Below are positions 1-10,316 of a DNA stretch of 64,000 nucleotides, piece after piece. The stretch lies in NCBI GenBank assembly GCA_009192285.1, contig CM018606.1:1230081-1294080 (forward strand), given 5' to 3'. Within the stretch, counting starts at the first letter, position 1. Each line of letters begins with the position of its first letter. The position numbers and the translations under genes were made by a program. The notes beneath the pieces were generated by a model that did not search any database, was not told the DNA's origin, and worked only from the letters and a program-made list of their open reading frames with translations. Source of the DNA: Morchella semilibera. Taxonomy: Eukaryota > Ascomycota > Pezizomycetes > Pezizales > Morchellaceae.

Positions 1-413
1 GGGCGGCGCGGTTGCGCAATCGCTTTGGGACCCGCTTGACGTTGTGGCTGGCCGTTCGACGACGCATGTCGCGGGGGACCTGCTGGAAGGCACGCTTGTT
101 GCTGGCGCGCTTCGAGTTTTTCATGGCGGCTTGCAGGGCGGTGATCTCGAACTCGCGCGACTCTATGAAGGCGTTGATGTCGAGCTCGCCGGTGTGCAGG
201 GCGGGGTCGGGGCTCTGGACGGCGATGGTGCGTGCATCCTGGAATTTTGCGCGTTTGCGGTCGGTGCCGGAGAGGGCGGGGGCGCCACGTTTGCGGGGGT
301 TTGCGGGTGGTGGTGGTGGTTTTGGTGGTGGTGGTGGGGAGGGGTTTTTGAGGGTTTTCTTGGTTTCCGGGGGGCGGGGGGGTGGCCATTGTTGAAGATT
401 GGGGGGTAGCCAT
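1..413 (-). CDS. POP1: RNase P/MRP protein subunit Pop1, N-terminal part (runs off the window)
   Basis: Pop1 is the largest protein of nuclear RNase P and RNase MRP, needed for tRNA 5' processing and pre-rRNA cleavage. The minus strand encodes the hallmark Pop1 N-terminal block, with RAFQQVPRDMRRRTASHNVK followed by RVPKRLRNR at the window edge. It is preceded by a FQDARTIAVQSPDP-like segment and a short GELDINAFIESREFEI block typical of fungal Pop1. A Pro/Lys/Thr-rich stretch lies before that. The conserved frame has no in-frame ATG. The two natural start codons (complement of 387-389 and 411-413) are in another frame, and the frames would join if one C were removed from the C7/C6 tract at about 371-382. 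I infer a homopolymer error; an upstream exon is the alternative. The rest of the gene lies left of base 1. Identity is secure, the start is not. Confidence 0.85.
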   Translation of the reverse strand, partial: MATPQSSTMATPPPPGNQENPQKPLPTTTTKTTTTTRKPPQTWRPRPLRHRPQTRKIPGCTHHRRPEPRPRPAHRRARHQRLHRVARVRDHRPASRHEKLEARQQQACLPAGPPRHASSNGQPQRQAGPKAIAQPRR

Positions 414-1335
414 TGGAGATGACGCCAGACGGTGTGTGGGGGGTTTTTTTTCGTTTGGAGGGGAGAGGAATTGGTTGTTTGTTACCCTGGCCCGAACTTG
501 GGGGTGGGGAAATTGGTGGGGAACAATATCAATGCGGTGCAGTAATATAATGCAAGGGAGAAGAAAAATGTGCCTGCAATTGAAGATGATTATTGGTTAC
601 CGTTCACTTGACAAAAGTGTACTTTGTGGGCATGCATGTTGTATGTATGTGTGTGGGTAGGTTCATGTATAATAGCAGAGCAGGATATATATATATAAAG
701 ATTGCATACCGCGAGTGGTAATGCAGGTACAACTTGATTCGGTTTACTCAATTCTAGCACAATTGTCAGTTTACGGGCTGCAGATGGACTTGAATCTATC
801 TATCATCATCATCTCACTCACTGGTGTAGGTACCAATCAAGCTCTGTATGATGGCGGGAGAGACATGTATGCAGCAGTCACAGCAGAGGATAACATGTAG
901 TAGTAGTAGTCGTAGTAGTATCTGGTGTGCTGCTGATGAGGGGATGCAAACATGGAGATGATGGATGGATGAGAGAGTTTGAGTAGATGAGAGGAGAGGA
1001 GAGGAGAGCACCCACAAGCAGAGGGAGAGAGAGGAGAGAGAGAGGAAGAGAGGAAGAGAAAGAAAGAAAAAAGAAAAACATCACCGGCACACGAGAAGAG
1101 GACAAGAGTTGTGACTGCATCTACTCTACGCACTACTAAACTCGATACCTAATCCCTGCCCGCCGATAAGAAAGACGAAAGACTGCATGCGGCTCTTTTT
1201 CTTTCTTTCTTTCTCTTCACGTGATCTCGAAAAATTAATTCTCTCGACAACGACGAAGCTTTCAATCTCAACTCCGCAACTCCACTCAACTCCATACAAA
1301 TCAAACCATCACTCACCCCCCAATTAATTCACCAA
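414..1335. promoter_or_regulatory. Divergent POP1/RSA4 intergenic region with simple repeats
   Basis: This 0.9 kb lies between the divergent starts of POP1 and RSA4, so it probably holds both promoters. It contains an alternating TA run with TATAAAG near 687-702, TAG/TCG trinucleotide runs near 898-921, and a GA-rich tract from about 985 to 1075. A CACGTG E-box lies at about 1218-1223, followed by a CA/CT-rich leader before RSA4. Short ORFs here have no recognisable product and follow the simple-sequence composition. Confidence 0.4.
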
Positions 1336-3127
1336 ATGGCCACCGTCCTCCCCCAAAGAGCAAGCGCCAGAAGCTTGCAGAGTCGAAAATATCACAGGCA
1401 CAGCAGAAGATCGACCTCGTCCCCGAGCATGTACCAAACGTCGTCGTGCATCTCCAGGCCTCGGACACTGGCGCCCAGCTCGGTGGTGAGCTTCATATCC
1501 CCGGGAATACTACGGCGCAGCAGCTTGACCTCCTGGTGAATAAGTTGCTTGGGACAGTATGTTTTTTTTTTTCTTCCTTTCGTTTTTCATGGTGCCGTGA
1601 TCATTGGCCCTCGTAGCTCCCACATTTTTATATATACTAAGTATACAAATTCATCAACACCTAATAGGAAGACGACCGAGTCCCATATACCTTCTCTCTC
1701 CTAACCTCTCACACGGACGCCGACTCCCCACTCATCGATATCACCACCGATCTCTGGACCTCCGTGCTGCGCCCCGGCCACAAGACCACCGAGGACGTGC
1801 TCACCCTCGTCTACACGCCGCAAGCCGTCTTCCGCGTCCGCGCCGTATCCCGCTGCTCCGCCGCAATCAGCGGCCACGGCGACGCCATCCTCGCCACGCA
1901 GTTCTCGCCCACCTCCTCCGCACGCATGGTGACGGGCAGCGGCGACGGCACCGCCCGCATCTGGGACTGCGACACCGAGACCCCCATGCACACGCTCAAG
2001 GGGCACAAGTCGTGGGTTCTGGCCGTGGCCTGGAGCCCAGACGCAAAGTACATTGCCACGGGGAGCATGGACAACACGCTGCGCCTGTGGGACGCGCGCA
2101 CGGGGGAAGCCGCTCGGCGACGCAATGAAGGGCCACACAAAGTGGATCACGGGCCTGTCGTGGGAGCCCTACCACCTCCAGTCCGACCCCGGGAACCCCC
2201 GCTTCGTCTCGTCGTCAAAGGACCAGACGGTCCGCGTGTGGAACGCCGCGCTGCGCCGCGTGGAGACGTGCATGTCTGGCCACGCCGCGGCCGTCACATG
2301 CGTCAAATGGGGCGGCCAGGGGTGGATCTACTCCGCCAGCCAGGACAAGACCATCAAGGTGTGGAACGCGGCCGACGGGCGGCTGCTGCACACGCTGAGC
2401 GCCCACGCACATTGGGTCAACCATCTTGCGCTGTCGACCGACTTTGTGCTGCGCACGGGCTACCACGACCACACGGGGCAGGTGCCCTCCGACGAGGAGG
2501 GGAAGACGGCGAGGGCGCGCGAGCGCTACGAGAAGGCCGCGACAGTGGCCGGAGAGGTCGTCGAGAGGCTTGTCACCGCCAGCGACGACTTCACAATGTA
2601 CCTGTGGGAGCCGCGGAAGGGGACAAAGCCCGTGGCGAGGCTGCTCGGCCACCAGAAGCTCGTCAACCACGTGACGTTCTCGCCGGACGGGAGACTGATT
2701 GCCTCGGCCTCGTTCGACAATCACGTCAAGCTGTGGAACGCCAGGGATGGAAAGTTCATCTTTAGCCTGCGCGGGCATGTGGCGCCGGTGTATCAATGGT
2801 AAGTTCACGATCCTCCACCACAAGCCCAGCGGGGTTTTTTTTTCTGACGGACAGGGAAATAGTTGCTTCTCGGCAGACTCTCGGCTGCTCGTCTCGTCGT
2901 CCAAAGACACGACGCTGAAGATCTGGGACGTCAAGACGGGGAAGCTGCACACCGACCTCCCGGGACACCAGGACGAGGTGTTTGCCGTCGACTGGAGCCC
3001 GGACGGAAAGAAGGTTGCGAGCGGCGGGAAGGATAAGGTAGGTCATTTGTCAGCCCTTTTGTTTCTTGTGGCGAGTGGGTTGGCTAACGTTGCTGTTGTG
3101 AAGGCGGTGCGGTTATGGAAGTATTAG
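1336..3127 (+). CDS. RSA4: Rsa4/Notchless (NLE1), pre-60S ribosome assembly WD40 protein
   Basis: Rsa4 joins the late nucleolar pre-60S particle. Its N-terminal UBL domain contacts the MIDAS domain of the AAA+ ATPase Rea1/Midasin, which remodels the particle. Exons fit 1336-1556, 1668-2798, 2863-3037 and 3104-3127 with GT..AG introns, giving about 516 residues, the usual Rsa4 length. The NLE domain is clear (VHLQASDTGAQLGGELHIPG, then DDRVPYTFSL), followed by WD repeats such as SGDGTARIWD, GSMDNTLRLWD, SSKDQTVRVWN, SQDKTIKVWN, SASFDNHVKLWN and SSKDTTLKIWD, ending VRLWKY as in orthologues. Two single-base frame breaks are present. One C appears to be missing in CCCCC at about 1352, just after the start. 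One G appears extra in GGGGG at 2102-2106, after the second listed WD motif. Correcting both restores a continuous family-length protein. I infer assembly error, not decay. Confidence 0.93.
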
Positions 3128-3796
3128 GGGGGGACGTTTTTTGTAAAAATTGGGTAAATGGACTCTTTTTTTTTTCTTTTTTCCTTCTAATGTAATGTAT
3201 ATATATATTTTCCTAATTCCCCGCGAATCAAAAGTTTGTGTTTTTGGCGTGCTGTTAATGTGACGGGTGATGGGTGATGATGAGTGGTGGTTGACGGGTT
3301 TGAAGAGTCTTGAATCACGGCCAATCACTCGCCCCGAGTAACAGCCACAAACGTCAACGCCAACACAACGGACGACAACAACAAGAATCCCGGCCAGAGA
3401 ACAAACCAAGGCCCCTGAATAACTGAAATCCTACAAATAACCTCGTAGACACACGCACGGTGACCTGAATGTGCACTCAGTGGGGGTTCCAGCAGTGGGT
3501 AATAGGTTTAGATTTAGATCTAGACACTGCCGGCGATATTATCCATACACGCCTGTTTCTCTAATTGGTGGAAAACACATTTCCGCTGCCATTCCCCCAG
3601 ACCCCATAATCCGCTGCCCGGCGGTAGATGCAGTACCGCTGGCCCCACCGCGGGGCTGCGGACAAAAAGAAAAGCTCACAAGCAAAAACACCAAATCTGT
3701 GATATAAAACTTCAGTTATCACCACCACCACCATCGCAAAGCCTCCCAGATATATAAACAGATACATACATACATACCTCTCTCTCTCTATCTCCA
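3128..3796. other. Intergenic: RSA4 3' end and promoter of the next gene
   Basis: Nothing coding is supported in this 0.67 kb. T-rich tracts and TATATATATAT near 3199 follow the RSA4 stop and could serve 3' end formation. The 80 bases before 3797 carry CACCACCACC, ACATACATACATAC and CTCTCTCTCT runs typical of a fungal leader. Confidence 0.35.
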
Positions 3797-5052
3797 ATGG
3801 TGCCCTCAATCGCCGAGTCTGCTGCCCCCACAGCGGAGGCAGCAGCTGTAGACGGTGTCCAGCTCCAAGAAGAAGAAGAAGTCGACACAAGGCTCACCGA
3901 GACCATACCCGCCGCCGAAGCACCCCCGCACATCCACCCAGACGGCCCCAAAGTCTCCGCCCCCTTCCAATTCGGCTCGCGCCTCCTCCTCTCCGAGGAC
4001 GAAGTCTTCACCTTCAACGCCTGGGACCACGTCGAGACCGACGAAACCTACAAAGCCTACAGCCAAGAGCAGTACGCAGCGCAGCGGCGGCAGCCCGCCA
4101 GCGCCGGCGACAAGCGGCGGTTCATGAGCGACCCCGCGCGCTGGTGGGACCTCTTCTACAAGAACAACCGCGCAAACTTCTTCAAGGACCGGCAGTGGCT
4201 CGCGCAGGAGTTCCCCGTGCTCGCCGAGGCGACGCGCGCCGGCGCCGGCGACGTGCTGATGGTGGAGCTGGGGTGCGGCGCGGGCACACGCTGTTCCCCG
4301 TGCTGCGCCGAAACGAAAACGACCGCTTCCGCATCGTTGGCTGCGACTTTAGCGAGAGGGCCGTGGACGTGGTCAGGGCGCAGGGCATCTACGAGGAGAA
4401 TGCAAAGCGCGGGAGGGTCCGCGCTGAGGTGTATGATCTGGCGGCGCCGGACTCGCTGCCCCCGGGGGTCCAGGAGGGGTCCGTCGATGTGGTGATTATG
4501 GTGTTTGTGTTTTCGGCGCTGGCGCCGGAGCAGTGGGCTGCGGCGCTGGGGAATGTGAGGAGGATGCTGAAGAGGGGGGGCAAGGTCCTGTTTAGGGACT
4601 ATGGGAGGGGTGATCTGGCGCAGGTCAGGTTCAAGGCCGGGAGGTATCTCGACGAGAACTTTTACGTCCGCGGCGACGGCACGAGGGTCTACTTCTTTGA
4701 GCAGTGGGAGCTCAGGAAGATCTTTACCGGCGAGGCGGGAGAGACGGAGGAGGAGGTCAACTACAAGACCGAGAACGGCAAGATAAAGCAGCGGGAGAAG
4801 AACAACACCACCACCAACCCGCCGGCGGTCGAGGAACAGGCGCAAGAGGAAGAAGAAGAGGAGGAGGGCGAAGAGGCAGCAATCACGGTGGTGGAAAAGC
4901 CAAAAGAGGAGCAGCAGCAAACGTTCCCCGAGGGCGGGTTCGGCGGGTTCGTGGCGCGCGAGATGGGCGTGGATCGACGGCTGCTGGTCAACCGGAAACG
5001 ACAGCTCAAGATGTACCGGTGCTGGATGCAGGCGGTTTTCGAGAAGCTCTAG
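3797..5052 (+). CDS. tRNA N3-methylcytidine methyltransferase, Trm140/METTL2-METTL6 family
   Basis: Family members use SAM to make m3C in the anticodon loop of Thr/Ser/Arg tRNAs. Residues of about 50-115 carry the family signature FQFGSRLLLSEDEVF, FNAWDHVE, then RRFMSDPARWWDLFYKNN and RANFFKDRQWL. SAM motif I (VELGCGAG) is at about 155-162. The frame then breaks: continuing, the protein reads through a nonsense frame. One base later the expected NTLFPVLRR, IVGCDFSERAVDVV, DVVIMVFVFSALAP and RGGKVLFRDYGRGDLAQVRF blocks appear, as does FYVRGDGTRVYFFE. A single missing base (probably A in GGCAACACG, at about 4286) explains it and gives about 418 residues. A Glu-rich low-complexity insert (about residues 345-385) interrupts the C-terminal region before the conserved end. 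No intron is seen. Orthology to Trm140 as opposed to a METTL6 paralogue is not resolved. Confidence 0.88.
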
Positions 5053-5752
5053 ATGTCTTGTAGATGTTGGATAGATTTTCTTCTTTTATAATATATACTT
5101 TACCTTCTCCCTCTTTCGTTCGTTCGTTCTAGTTGAAAACCCATCCGTAGAGACATGTACATGACCCACAAGAGCAGAACACACGCCTCCGGTCCGCAAA
5201 GCATACAAACTAACATGTCCATAGTGTCCACCCCTACAGATGCTACTCCAAACTGGTTTATGCACGCTCTCGACCGGTCATGAACAATCACTCGACCGCA
5301 AGAGTGACAGACTGCTGTTGGCCGTAATAGACTCCCGTGTAGTTCACTGGCGGGTGGTGGAGTAGAGGAGCATAAAATGAGGTTTGGCAGCCATCCACCC
5401 ACCCGCATATATACTAGAGAATAGTCTAGGCATTACCGTCCGGTACGATACAGCTTAGCCTCACCTTCTTGTCATATTTGAGTAGGAAGTACATAACTCT
5501 AGGGCATGGACGGAGAGAGAGAGGCATGGTGGGCGGGTGTGGATGAGACATGGAATGTCACTCGGCCACAACAACTGCCTCACCCTTAAAACCACACAGA
5601 TGCTCAGCTCAAATCCACTTCATGCCATCGACGCGCGCAGTGGATATATTAAAACGCCATGTACTCCATTCATTAAAAGTATAAGAAAGAGCGCACCCAA
5701 GCTAGATATGGTGCTAATACTACAAATAAAAAAAAAACATGTACGCAACTAA
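5053..5752. other. Intergenic between convergent genes
   Basis: This 0.7 kb separates the 3' ends of the tRNA methyltransferase and the MFAP1 gene. It contains ATAATATATA just after the first stop and AATAAAAAAAAAAC before the MFAP1 stop (complement), both plausible poly(A) context. ORFs are short and unsupported. Confidence 0.3.
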
Positions 5753-7369
5753 CTATGCAGCAGGGACCTCCGTCCGCCGCCTCTTGTCCCCATCACTGGC
5801 GTTCTCGTCCCGCCGCCGGGGGAGCGACCGTGGCCGCTTCTTGTCCCGGTCCCCAGCGTCGTCGCGGCGTCGAGGCAGTGAGCGGGAGCGCCTGCGTTCA
5901 CGGTCTCGGTCTCGGTCTCGGTCTCGACCACCGCCGTACCTGTCCCTGTCCCCATCCCGCCGGTCATCGCGGTCTCTATTGCGGCGGTCGTCTCTGTGAT
6001 TGGGAGGGGGTCCACGTCTGTCTCTATCTCCACTTCCACCACCACCACCACGGTACCGATCACCACCCCTATCCCCATTACCCGCGCCCTCCCGGTCCCT
6101 CCTTGGCCCCTCTGGAGGCCTCCGGTCGCCAAAGTCCCGATCTCTATCGTTCCTCGGCGGCGGCCGGTTATCTCTCCTCTCATCGCCACCTCGTTCCCGC
6201 TGCCTGTCCTTGTCCTTGTCAGGCATGAATCTCTCATCGTCCCTCATGCCACCCAGCTTCTCCGCCGCCCGTCTATTACTCCCGCTCTTCTCGAACCACG
6301 GGCTCCCGCCGTTCTGCAAGCTCGTATCCTCGGCCGTGAGATGTGTCCACCGCGTCCTGCCTCGCTTCCCAACCTCGTCGCCGCGCACCTGCATATACTT
6401 TGGCAGCACATCCCGGTTCTTGACATCGTCCTCGACAGCGGCCGTCGCATAATTCTTCTTCATGACTTCCGACGTGTCATCCTGGTAGAAGGCGCCCTTG
6501 TGGTAGTACTTTTGCAGGAACCCCATCTGGCCACGACTCTCCTTCTTCTCCTCACGCTGCTTCGCAACATACTCCATGTCCTCCTTCCGCCGCTGCTCCG
6601 GGTCCATCGTGCGCCGACGCTCAATCTCCTCGCGCTCCTTCTCGATGGCCTCGAGTGCCTCGCGCTCCCGCTTGACGCGCATCAGCTCACGGAGCTTCCA
6701 GGCGGCGCGCTCGGCGGCCGGGTCCAGCCCGTCCGTGTCGTCGACGCCCGTGGGGTCATCATCATCGTTGTCATCCCAGCCCTTGCGGCCCGCGGCCTTG
6801 GCCGCGAGGTCGCGCTTGATATGTTCTTCGAGAAGGGCATTTGCTTCGGCCTTCGCGCGGGCCTCCTCCTCTGCTTTGCGCTTCTGCAAGGCCACGGGAT
6901 CTTCTATGGCGGAGACAGCGGCGGCGTTGCGCTTGTTCTTGGGGATGAATTTGGGGCGGAGAAGGAGCTTCTTGGGCGCCTCTTCTTCCTCAGATGAGGA
7001 TTCTTCGGAGTCTTCCTCGGAGGTGTATTCGCTGCTGCTTTCTTTTTCGGCGGCGGCGGCGGCCTCTGCTGCGGCCTCTGCTGCGGCTTCGGCTGCTGCT
7101 TGCGCGGCGCGAGCCTCTTCTTCTTTACGGGATTGCTCGAAGCGTTTGTTGAGGTCGACTTTTTTAAGGGCGGAGGAGACGATGGCGGGTGTGTCGTGCT
7201 TAGCGGTAGTAGTGGTAGTGGTGGGTACCTTGGGGGGTGCGGCAGAATCAGACTCGGAGTCGGAGGCGTCAGAGTCGGAGGTCTCGGAGTGTTCTTCAGG
7301 GGCAGTGGGTTTTCCGGGACGATAGCGCGCGGGCTTGACGGGGTTTGCGGTCATGCGTTTGGGCGGCAT
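5753..7369 (-). CDS. MFAP1-like spliceosomal protein
   Basis: MFAP1 is a nuclear component of the spliceosomal B complex, interacting with Prp38. The intronless 538-residue protein has the family order. A short basic start (MPPKRMTANPVKPARYRPGK) is followed by an acidic Ser/Asp/Glu region (about 28-50). An Ala/Glu-rich coiled coil with KKVDLNKRFEQSRKEEE comes next, then LLLRPKFIPKNKRN. A long charged helix (about 160-270) contains ERAAWKLRELMRVKREREAL. The diagnostic C-terminal block is MGFLQKYYHKGAFYQDD, VLPKYMQVRGDEVGKRGRTR and WTHLTAEDTS. After residue about 385 it continues into an Arg/Asp/Gly-rich tail with RS-like dipeptides, much longer than in animal MFAP1. That tail is encoded by GC-rich repetitive codons and may vary in length. 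It is divergent to YTM1 across a 0.78 kb shared promoter region. Confidence 0.9.
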   Translation of the reverse strand: MPPKRMTANPVKPARYRPGKPTAPEEHSETSDSDASDSESDSAAPPKVPTTTTTTAKHDTPAIVSSALKKVDLNKRFEQSRKEEEARAAQAAAEAAAEAAAEAAAAAEKESSSEYTSEEDSEESSSEEEEAPKKLLLRPKFIPKNKRNAAAVSAIEDPVALQKRKAEEEARAKAEANALLEEHIKRDLAAKAAGRKGWDDNDDDDPTGVDDTDGLDPAAERAAWKLRELMRVKREREALEAIEKEREEIERRRTMDPEQRRKEDMEYVAKQREEKKESRGQMGFLQKYYHKGAFYQDDTSEVMKKNYATAAVEDDVKNRDVLPKYMQVRGDEVGKRGRTRWTHLTAEDTSLQNGGSPWFEKSGSNRRAAEKLGGMRDDERFMPDKDKDRQRERGGDERRDNRPPPRNDRDRDFGDRRPPEGPRRDREGAGNGDRGGDRYRGGGGGSGDRDRRGPPPNHRDDRRNRDRDDRRDGDRDRYGGGRDRDRDRDRERRRSRSLPRRRDDAGDRDKKRPRSLPRRRDENASDGDKRRRTEVPAA

Positions 7370-8148
7370 GGTGGGCTGTGTGTGGGTGTATATGACGGGG
7401 GAGAGTTGTGGCAGCTGAGAGGACTAAGGGGGTTGAGAAGAGGAGTGAGAGGGGGGGGGAGTAGATAATGTCCCCCAGTCTCTCGAGCTCAGTTCTCTCT
7501 ACAGATGCAAGCACTCTCTCTGTCTCTGGCTGGGATGACGATGGGGGAGGAGAGCAGCAGCTGACAGGATGGACAGTATGAGGAGATTGAGATGATTGGG
7601 GATGGAGAGTGGTAGTATATCCCTTTCTCTCTCTCTCTCTCTCACGGATGTCGTTGGTCTCTGTGGGGAGATGGCAGACGTGACTGAGCTCTTGTCGTAT
7701 CTGCCTCTGTCTCTCTGTCTCTCTGTCAGTGTCTGTGCCTGGGACGATGGCAGATGTGATTGGCTAACTGACTGTCTGTCTGTCTCTCGCCGTCTCTCTT
7801 CAATGTCTGTGTCTGTCTGTGTCTGTGTCTGTGTCTGTCTGTGTCTGTGTCTGTGTCTGTCTGGGATGATTGCAGATGTGATTGACTGGGTGACCGAGAG
7901 CTTCTTCACTTCACTTCACTTCGCTTCACTTCTGAGGTCACAAATGGTTACCCGGCCGCGTCTCAGAGCCGCATTCACTCGCTTTTTTTTCAGTCGCAGT
8001 TGGATTTTTTGATATCACGACAATAAAACAACAAAATCTTCAATTGCTGCGCTCGAGGGCGACAAAGACCTCACTATACAGTATACAGACATATAAAGGG
8101 TCTATATCAAGAGTCTATATACAATAAAGGGCCTATAAAGAGTCTACA
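7370..8148. promoter_or_regulatory. Divergent MFAP1/YTM1 promoter region with CT/TCTGTG microsatellites
   Basis: The space between the two divergent starts contains a (CT)n run at about 7623-7642 and a TGTCTGTCTG/TCTGTGTCTGTG-type imperfect microsatellite at about 7768-7863. Around these are direct repeats of a ~60-base segment ending GATGGCAGATGTGATTG (seen near 7668, 7745 and 7865 with variation). The leader of YTM1 repeats TCTATATCAAGAGTCTATATACAATAAAGGG-like units. ORFs through it are artefacts of the simple repeats. Confidence 0.45.
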
Positions 8149-9534
8149 ATGGACACCCCAATGGCCGACGCAGCAGATCCCACTGCTGCTCCTGCCCCTC
8201 CAACATCAACTTCTCAGGTCCAGGTCAAGTTCATCACTCGTCACCCCGATATCGCCGTCCCCACCGCTCCAATTCTCGTCCCCTCAAACCTCAAACGTTA
8301 TGGCCTCTCCCAGATCATTAATCACCTTCTCGATACTCCCAAGCCCGTCCCCTTCGACTTCCTCGTCAGTGGCTCCTTCCTGCGCTCCTCCATCGACTCC
8401 TACCTCGCCCAGCAGGGCCTCAGCTCCGAGAGCGTCATCACACTCGAATACGTCCGCGCCATCGTCCCACCAAAGTTCCAAGCCGCCTTCCAGCACGATG
8501 ACTGGGTCTCCGCCGTCCATGTCCACTCCCATGGCCCCACAAACACCATTCTCTCCGCCTCCTACGACGGCATAGCCCGCATCTGGGACCTCAGCGGCCA
8601 GGTGCTATCGGAAGCGCCCGGCCACACCGCACCCATCAAGGCCGCGAGATGGGCCGACAAGGCCGGCGCAGCCCTCGTGACGGCGGGAATGGACCGCACC
8701 CTGCGCATCTGGTCCCACGACGCCGACGCAGCGACAATCACGCCCGTCGCGGAGCTCCTCGGCCACAAGTCCACCATCGAGAACATCGCGGTCGACCCCC
8801 GCAGCACATACATCCTCTCCGCATCCGCCGACAGCACCATCGGCATCTGGAGCGCCAGCAGCCCCGACTCTGCCCCCGCCGCCCCCGCAGCCGCGCTGCC
8901 CCCCAAGGCCACCAAGAAGCGAAAGACCACGCCAGCGACGACGGTCCCCCGCTGCGGCCCCCTGGCAATGCTCACCGGCCACACGGGGCCTGTCTCTGCC
9001 GTGGCCTTTGACGGGAAGGATGCGACGGTGGCGTACTCCGTCGGCTGGGACCACACCATCCGGACGTGGGACCTGGCCACGCACAGCCTCGTCGACACGA
9101 GGACGACGCAGCACCCGATTGCGAGTCTGTGTGTTTTGCCGGCGCTGTCGCTGCTGGCGGCCGGAAGCACGGCGAGACACATCACGCTGCACGACCCGCG
9201 GGCCAGCGCGAGCGAGGTTGCGGCGAGCACGCTGCGCGGACATACGAATGCCGTGGTGGCGCTATGTCCCGGGTGGGGCAGCGAGTGGCTGATGGCCTCG
9301 GGCAGCCATGACGGTACCGTCAGGGTGTGGGATGTGAGGGCTGCGGGCAGCGGGAGTATGTTTACGATCCGGAGGGAGGGCGAGGGCGTCAGTGGTAGGG
9401 AGAAGGTGTTTGACGTCGAGTGGAGCGAGGTCGGCATCGTGTCTGGGGGTGAGGACAAGAGGGTCCAGATCAACGAGACGCCGAAGGGGGGTGAGGAGCC
9501 AGAGGCGGTGGAGGTTGTGGAGCCGAAGCTGTAG
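8149..9534 (+). CDS. YTM1: Ytm1/WDR12, pre-60S WD40 protein of the Nop7-Erb1-Ytm1 (PeBoW) complex
   Basis: Ytm1 acts in 27S pre-rRNA processing. Its N-terminal UBL domain is a docking site for Rea1/Midasin, which strips the complex from the nucleolar particle. The intronless 461-residue protein starts with the UBL domain (VQVKFITRHPDIAVP, then LVPSNLKRYGLSQIINHLL, FDFLVSGSFLRSSIDSYL) and the Ytm1 linker LEYVRAIVPPKFQAAFQHDD. WD repeats follow, including ILSASYDGIARIWD, LVTAGMDRTLRIWS, ILSASADSTIGIWS, SVGWDHTIRTWD and MASGSHDGTVRVWD. A basic KKATKKRKTT-like insert at about 248-258 could be a nuclear localisation signal. Length and order match fungal Ytm1. It lies 5 kb from RSA4, the other Rea1 substrate. 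Confidence 0.95.
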   Translation: MDTPMADAADPTAAPAPPTSTSQVQVKFITRHPDIAVPTAPILVPSNLKRYGLSQIINHLLDTPKPVPFDFLVSGSFLRSSIDSYLAQQGLSSESVITLEYVRAIVPPKFQAAFQHDDWVSAVHVHSHGPTNTILSASYDGIARIWDLSGQVLSEAPGHTAPIKAARWADKAGAALVTAGMDRTLRIWSHDADAATITPVAELLGHKSTIENIAVDPRSTYILSASADSTIGIWSASSPDSAPAAPAAALPPKATKKRKTTPATTVPRCGPLAMLTGHTGPVSAVAFDGKDATVAYSVGWDHTIRTWDLATHSLVDTRTTQHPIASLCVLPALSLLAAGSTARHITLHDPRASASEVAASTLRGHTNAVVALCPGWGSEWLMASGSHDGTVRVWDVRAAGSGSMFTIRREGEGVSGREKVFDVEWSEVGIVSGGEDKRVQINETPKGGEEPEAVEVVEPKL

Positions 9535-10070
9535 GTGTGGGGGAGGATGTATATATAGTGTAGAATAGAATAAAAGTAATTGTTTTTGTTTTCTTCTTGT
9601 TTTTAGTTTTTTTGTTTCATTTCCATGGAGTTTCAGTGGTAGATGTGTAGTCTTGTAATCATGGATTATCACTCGTGTTTGTTTGTGTGTGAAATAAGCT
9701 TTATCTGCCTCTTCAACCCATCATCTTTCAAAAATACGCCCGTATATCCGCCAACTTACATCCCCACCACCACAAAGGTCTCGCAGAACGCAGGCCTCTA
9801 TAAAGGTTCTTCTGCCCAAAGACTATGTATGGTTTTCCAGGCCGATGTCAATGATCACATCTACAACCCTAGCTAGAAAGTGTCGCTTTCAATAAAATAG
9901 AAGCCCACCAACCTACAAGACCCAATACAATTCCCACCATCTTTCTTTCAAGTTAGAAGCAACAAACAGCCCCCCAACCCCAACCCATAAATACCCCCCC
10001 CCTCCTCCCTCTTTACCAATCCCACAACGCACCCACTCCTCCTCCACCACTCGCACCCACCAAACACAGA
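9535..10070. other. Intergenic, YTM1 3' side and leader of small ORF
   Basis: The first 100 bases are T-rich and likely contain the YTM1 polyadenylation region. CCCATAAATACCCC at about 9984-9997, about 75-85 bases before the next ATG, resembles a TATA element followed by a CT/CA-rich leader. No other feature is seen. Confidence 0.3.
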
Positions 10071-10316
10071 ATGTCAGGCCGCATCACAGCACAGACCCTG
10101 CTCCTGGGCGTCGCGCTCTCGGCAGTCACCAACGGCGTCAACGGCACGCACAGGAAGAAGAACCGCCCCCCGCCAAGGAAAAACATGCCGCTGGCGAAGC
10201 CGTTCGAGTATGAGGATGCCGCCAGCAGCAGGAGGCCGTCGGTCACGGGGGGGAGGGGCACGGCGCCGTATGTGCCAAAGGGGGTGAGTGGGGCGGCGGG
10301 GGGCACGGGGCGGTAG
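10071..10316 (+). CDS. Small hypothetical protein with N-terminal hydrophobic segment
   Basis: I do not recognise this 81-residue ORF. It begins MSGRITAQTLLLGVALSAVT, giving one hydrophobic segment (about residues 8-20) that could be a membrane anchor. A basic, proline-rich stretch (RKKNRPPPRKNMPLAKPFEY) and a Ser/Gly-rich end follow. Support comes from the GC-rich codon pattern shared with neighbouring genes and from the TATA-like/CT-rich leader. A GTGAGT splice donor at about 10282 means the true C-terminus could be a second exon instead of the stop used here. Small mitochondrial or ER membrane proteins look like this, but no family is assigned. Confidence 0.4.
   Translation: MSGRITAQTLLLGVALSAVTNGVNGTHRKKNRPPPRKNMPLAKPFEYEDAASSRRPSVTGGRGTAPYVPKGVSGAAGGTGR

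Noticed and set aside
2215-2952. Minus-strand frame of about 245 residues across RSA4
   Set aside because: It lies opposite WD repeats, crosses an RSA4 splice site, and shows no family motif.
5996-6997. Long plus-strand reading frame opposite the MFAP1 gene
   Set aside because: It is antisense to a conserved 538-residue protein and encodes only Leu/Pro/Arg-rich composition that follows from MFAP1 codon bias.
7623-7909. Plus and minus frames through the CT/TCTGTG microsatellite
   Set aside because: Ser/Leu/Val or Arg/Gln repeats are produced by the simple repeat in the divergent MFAP1/YTM1 promoter.
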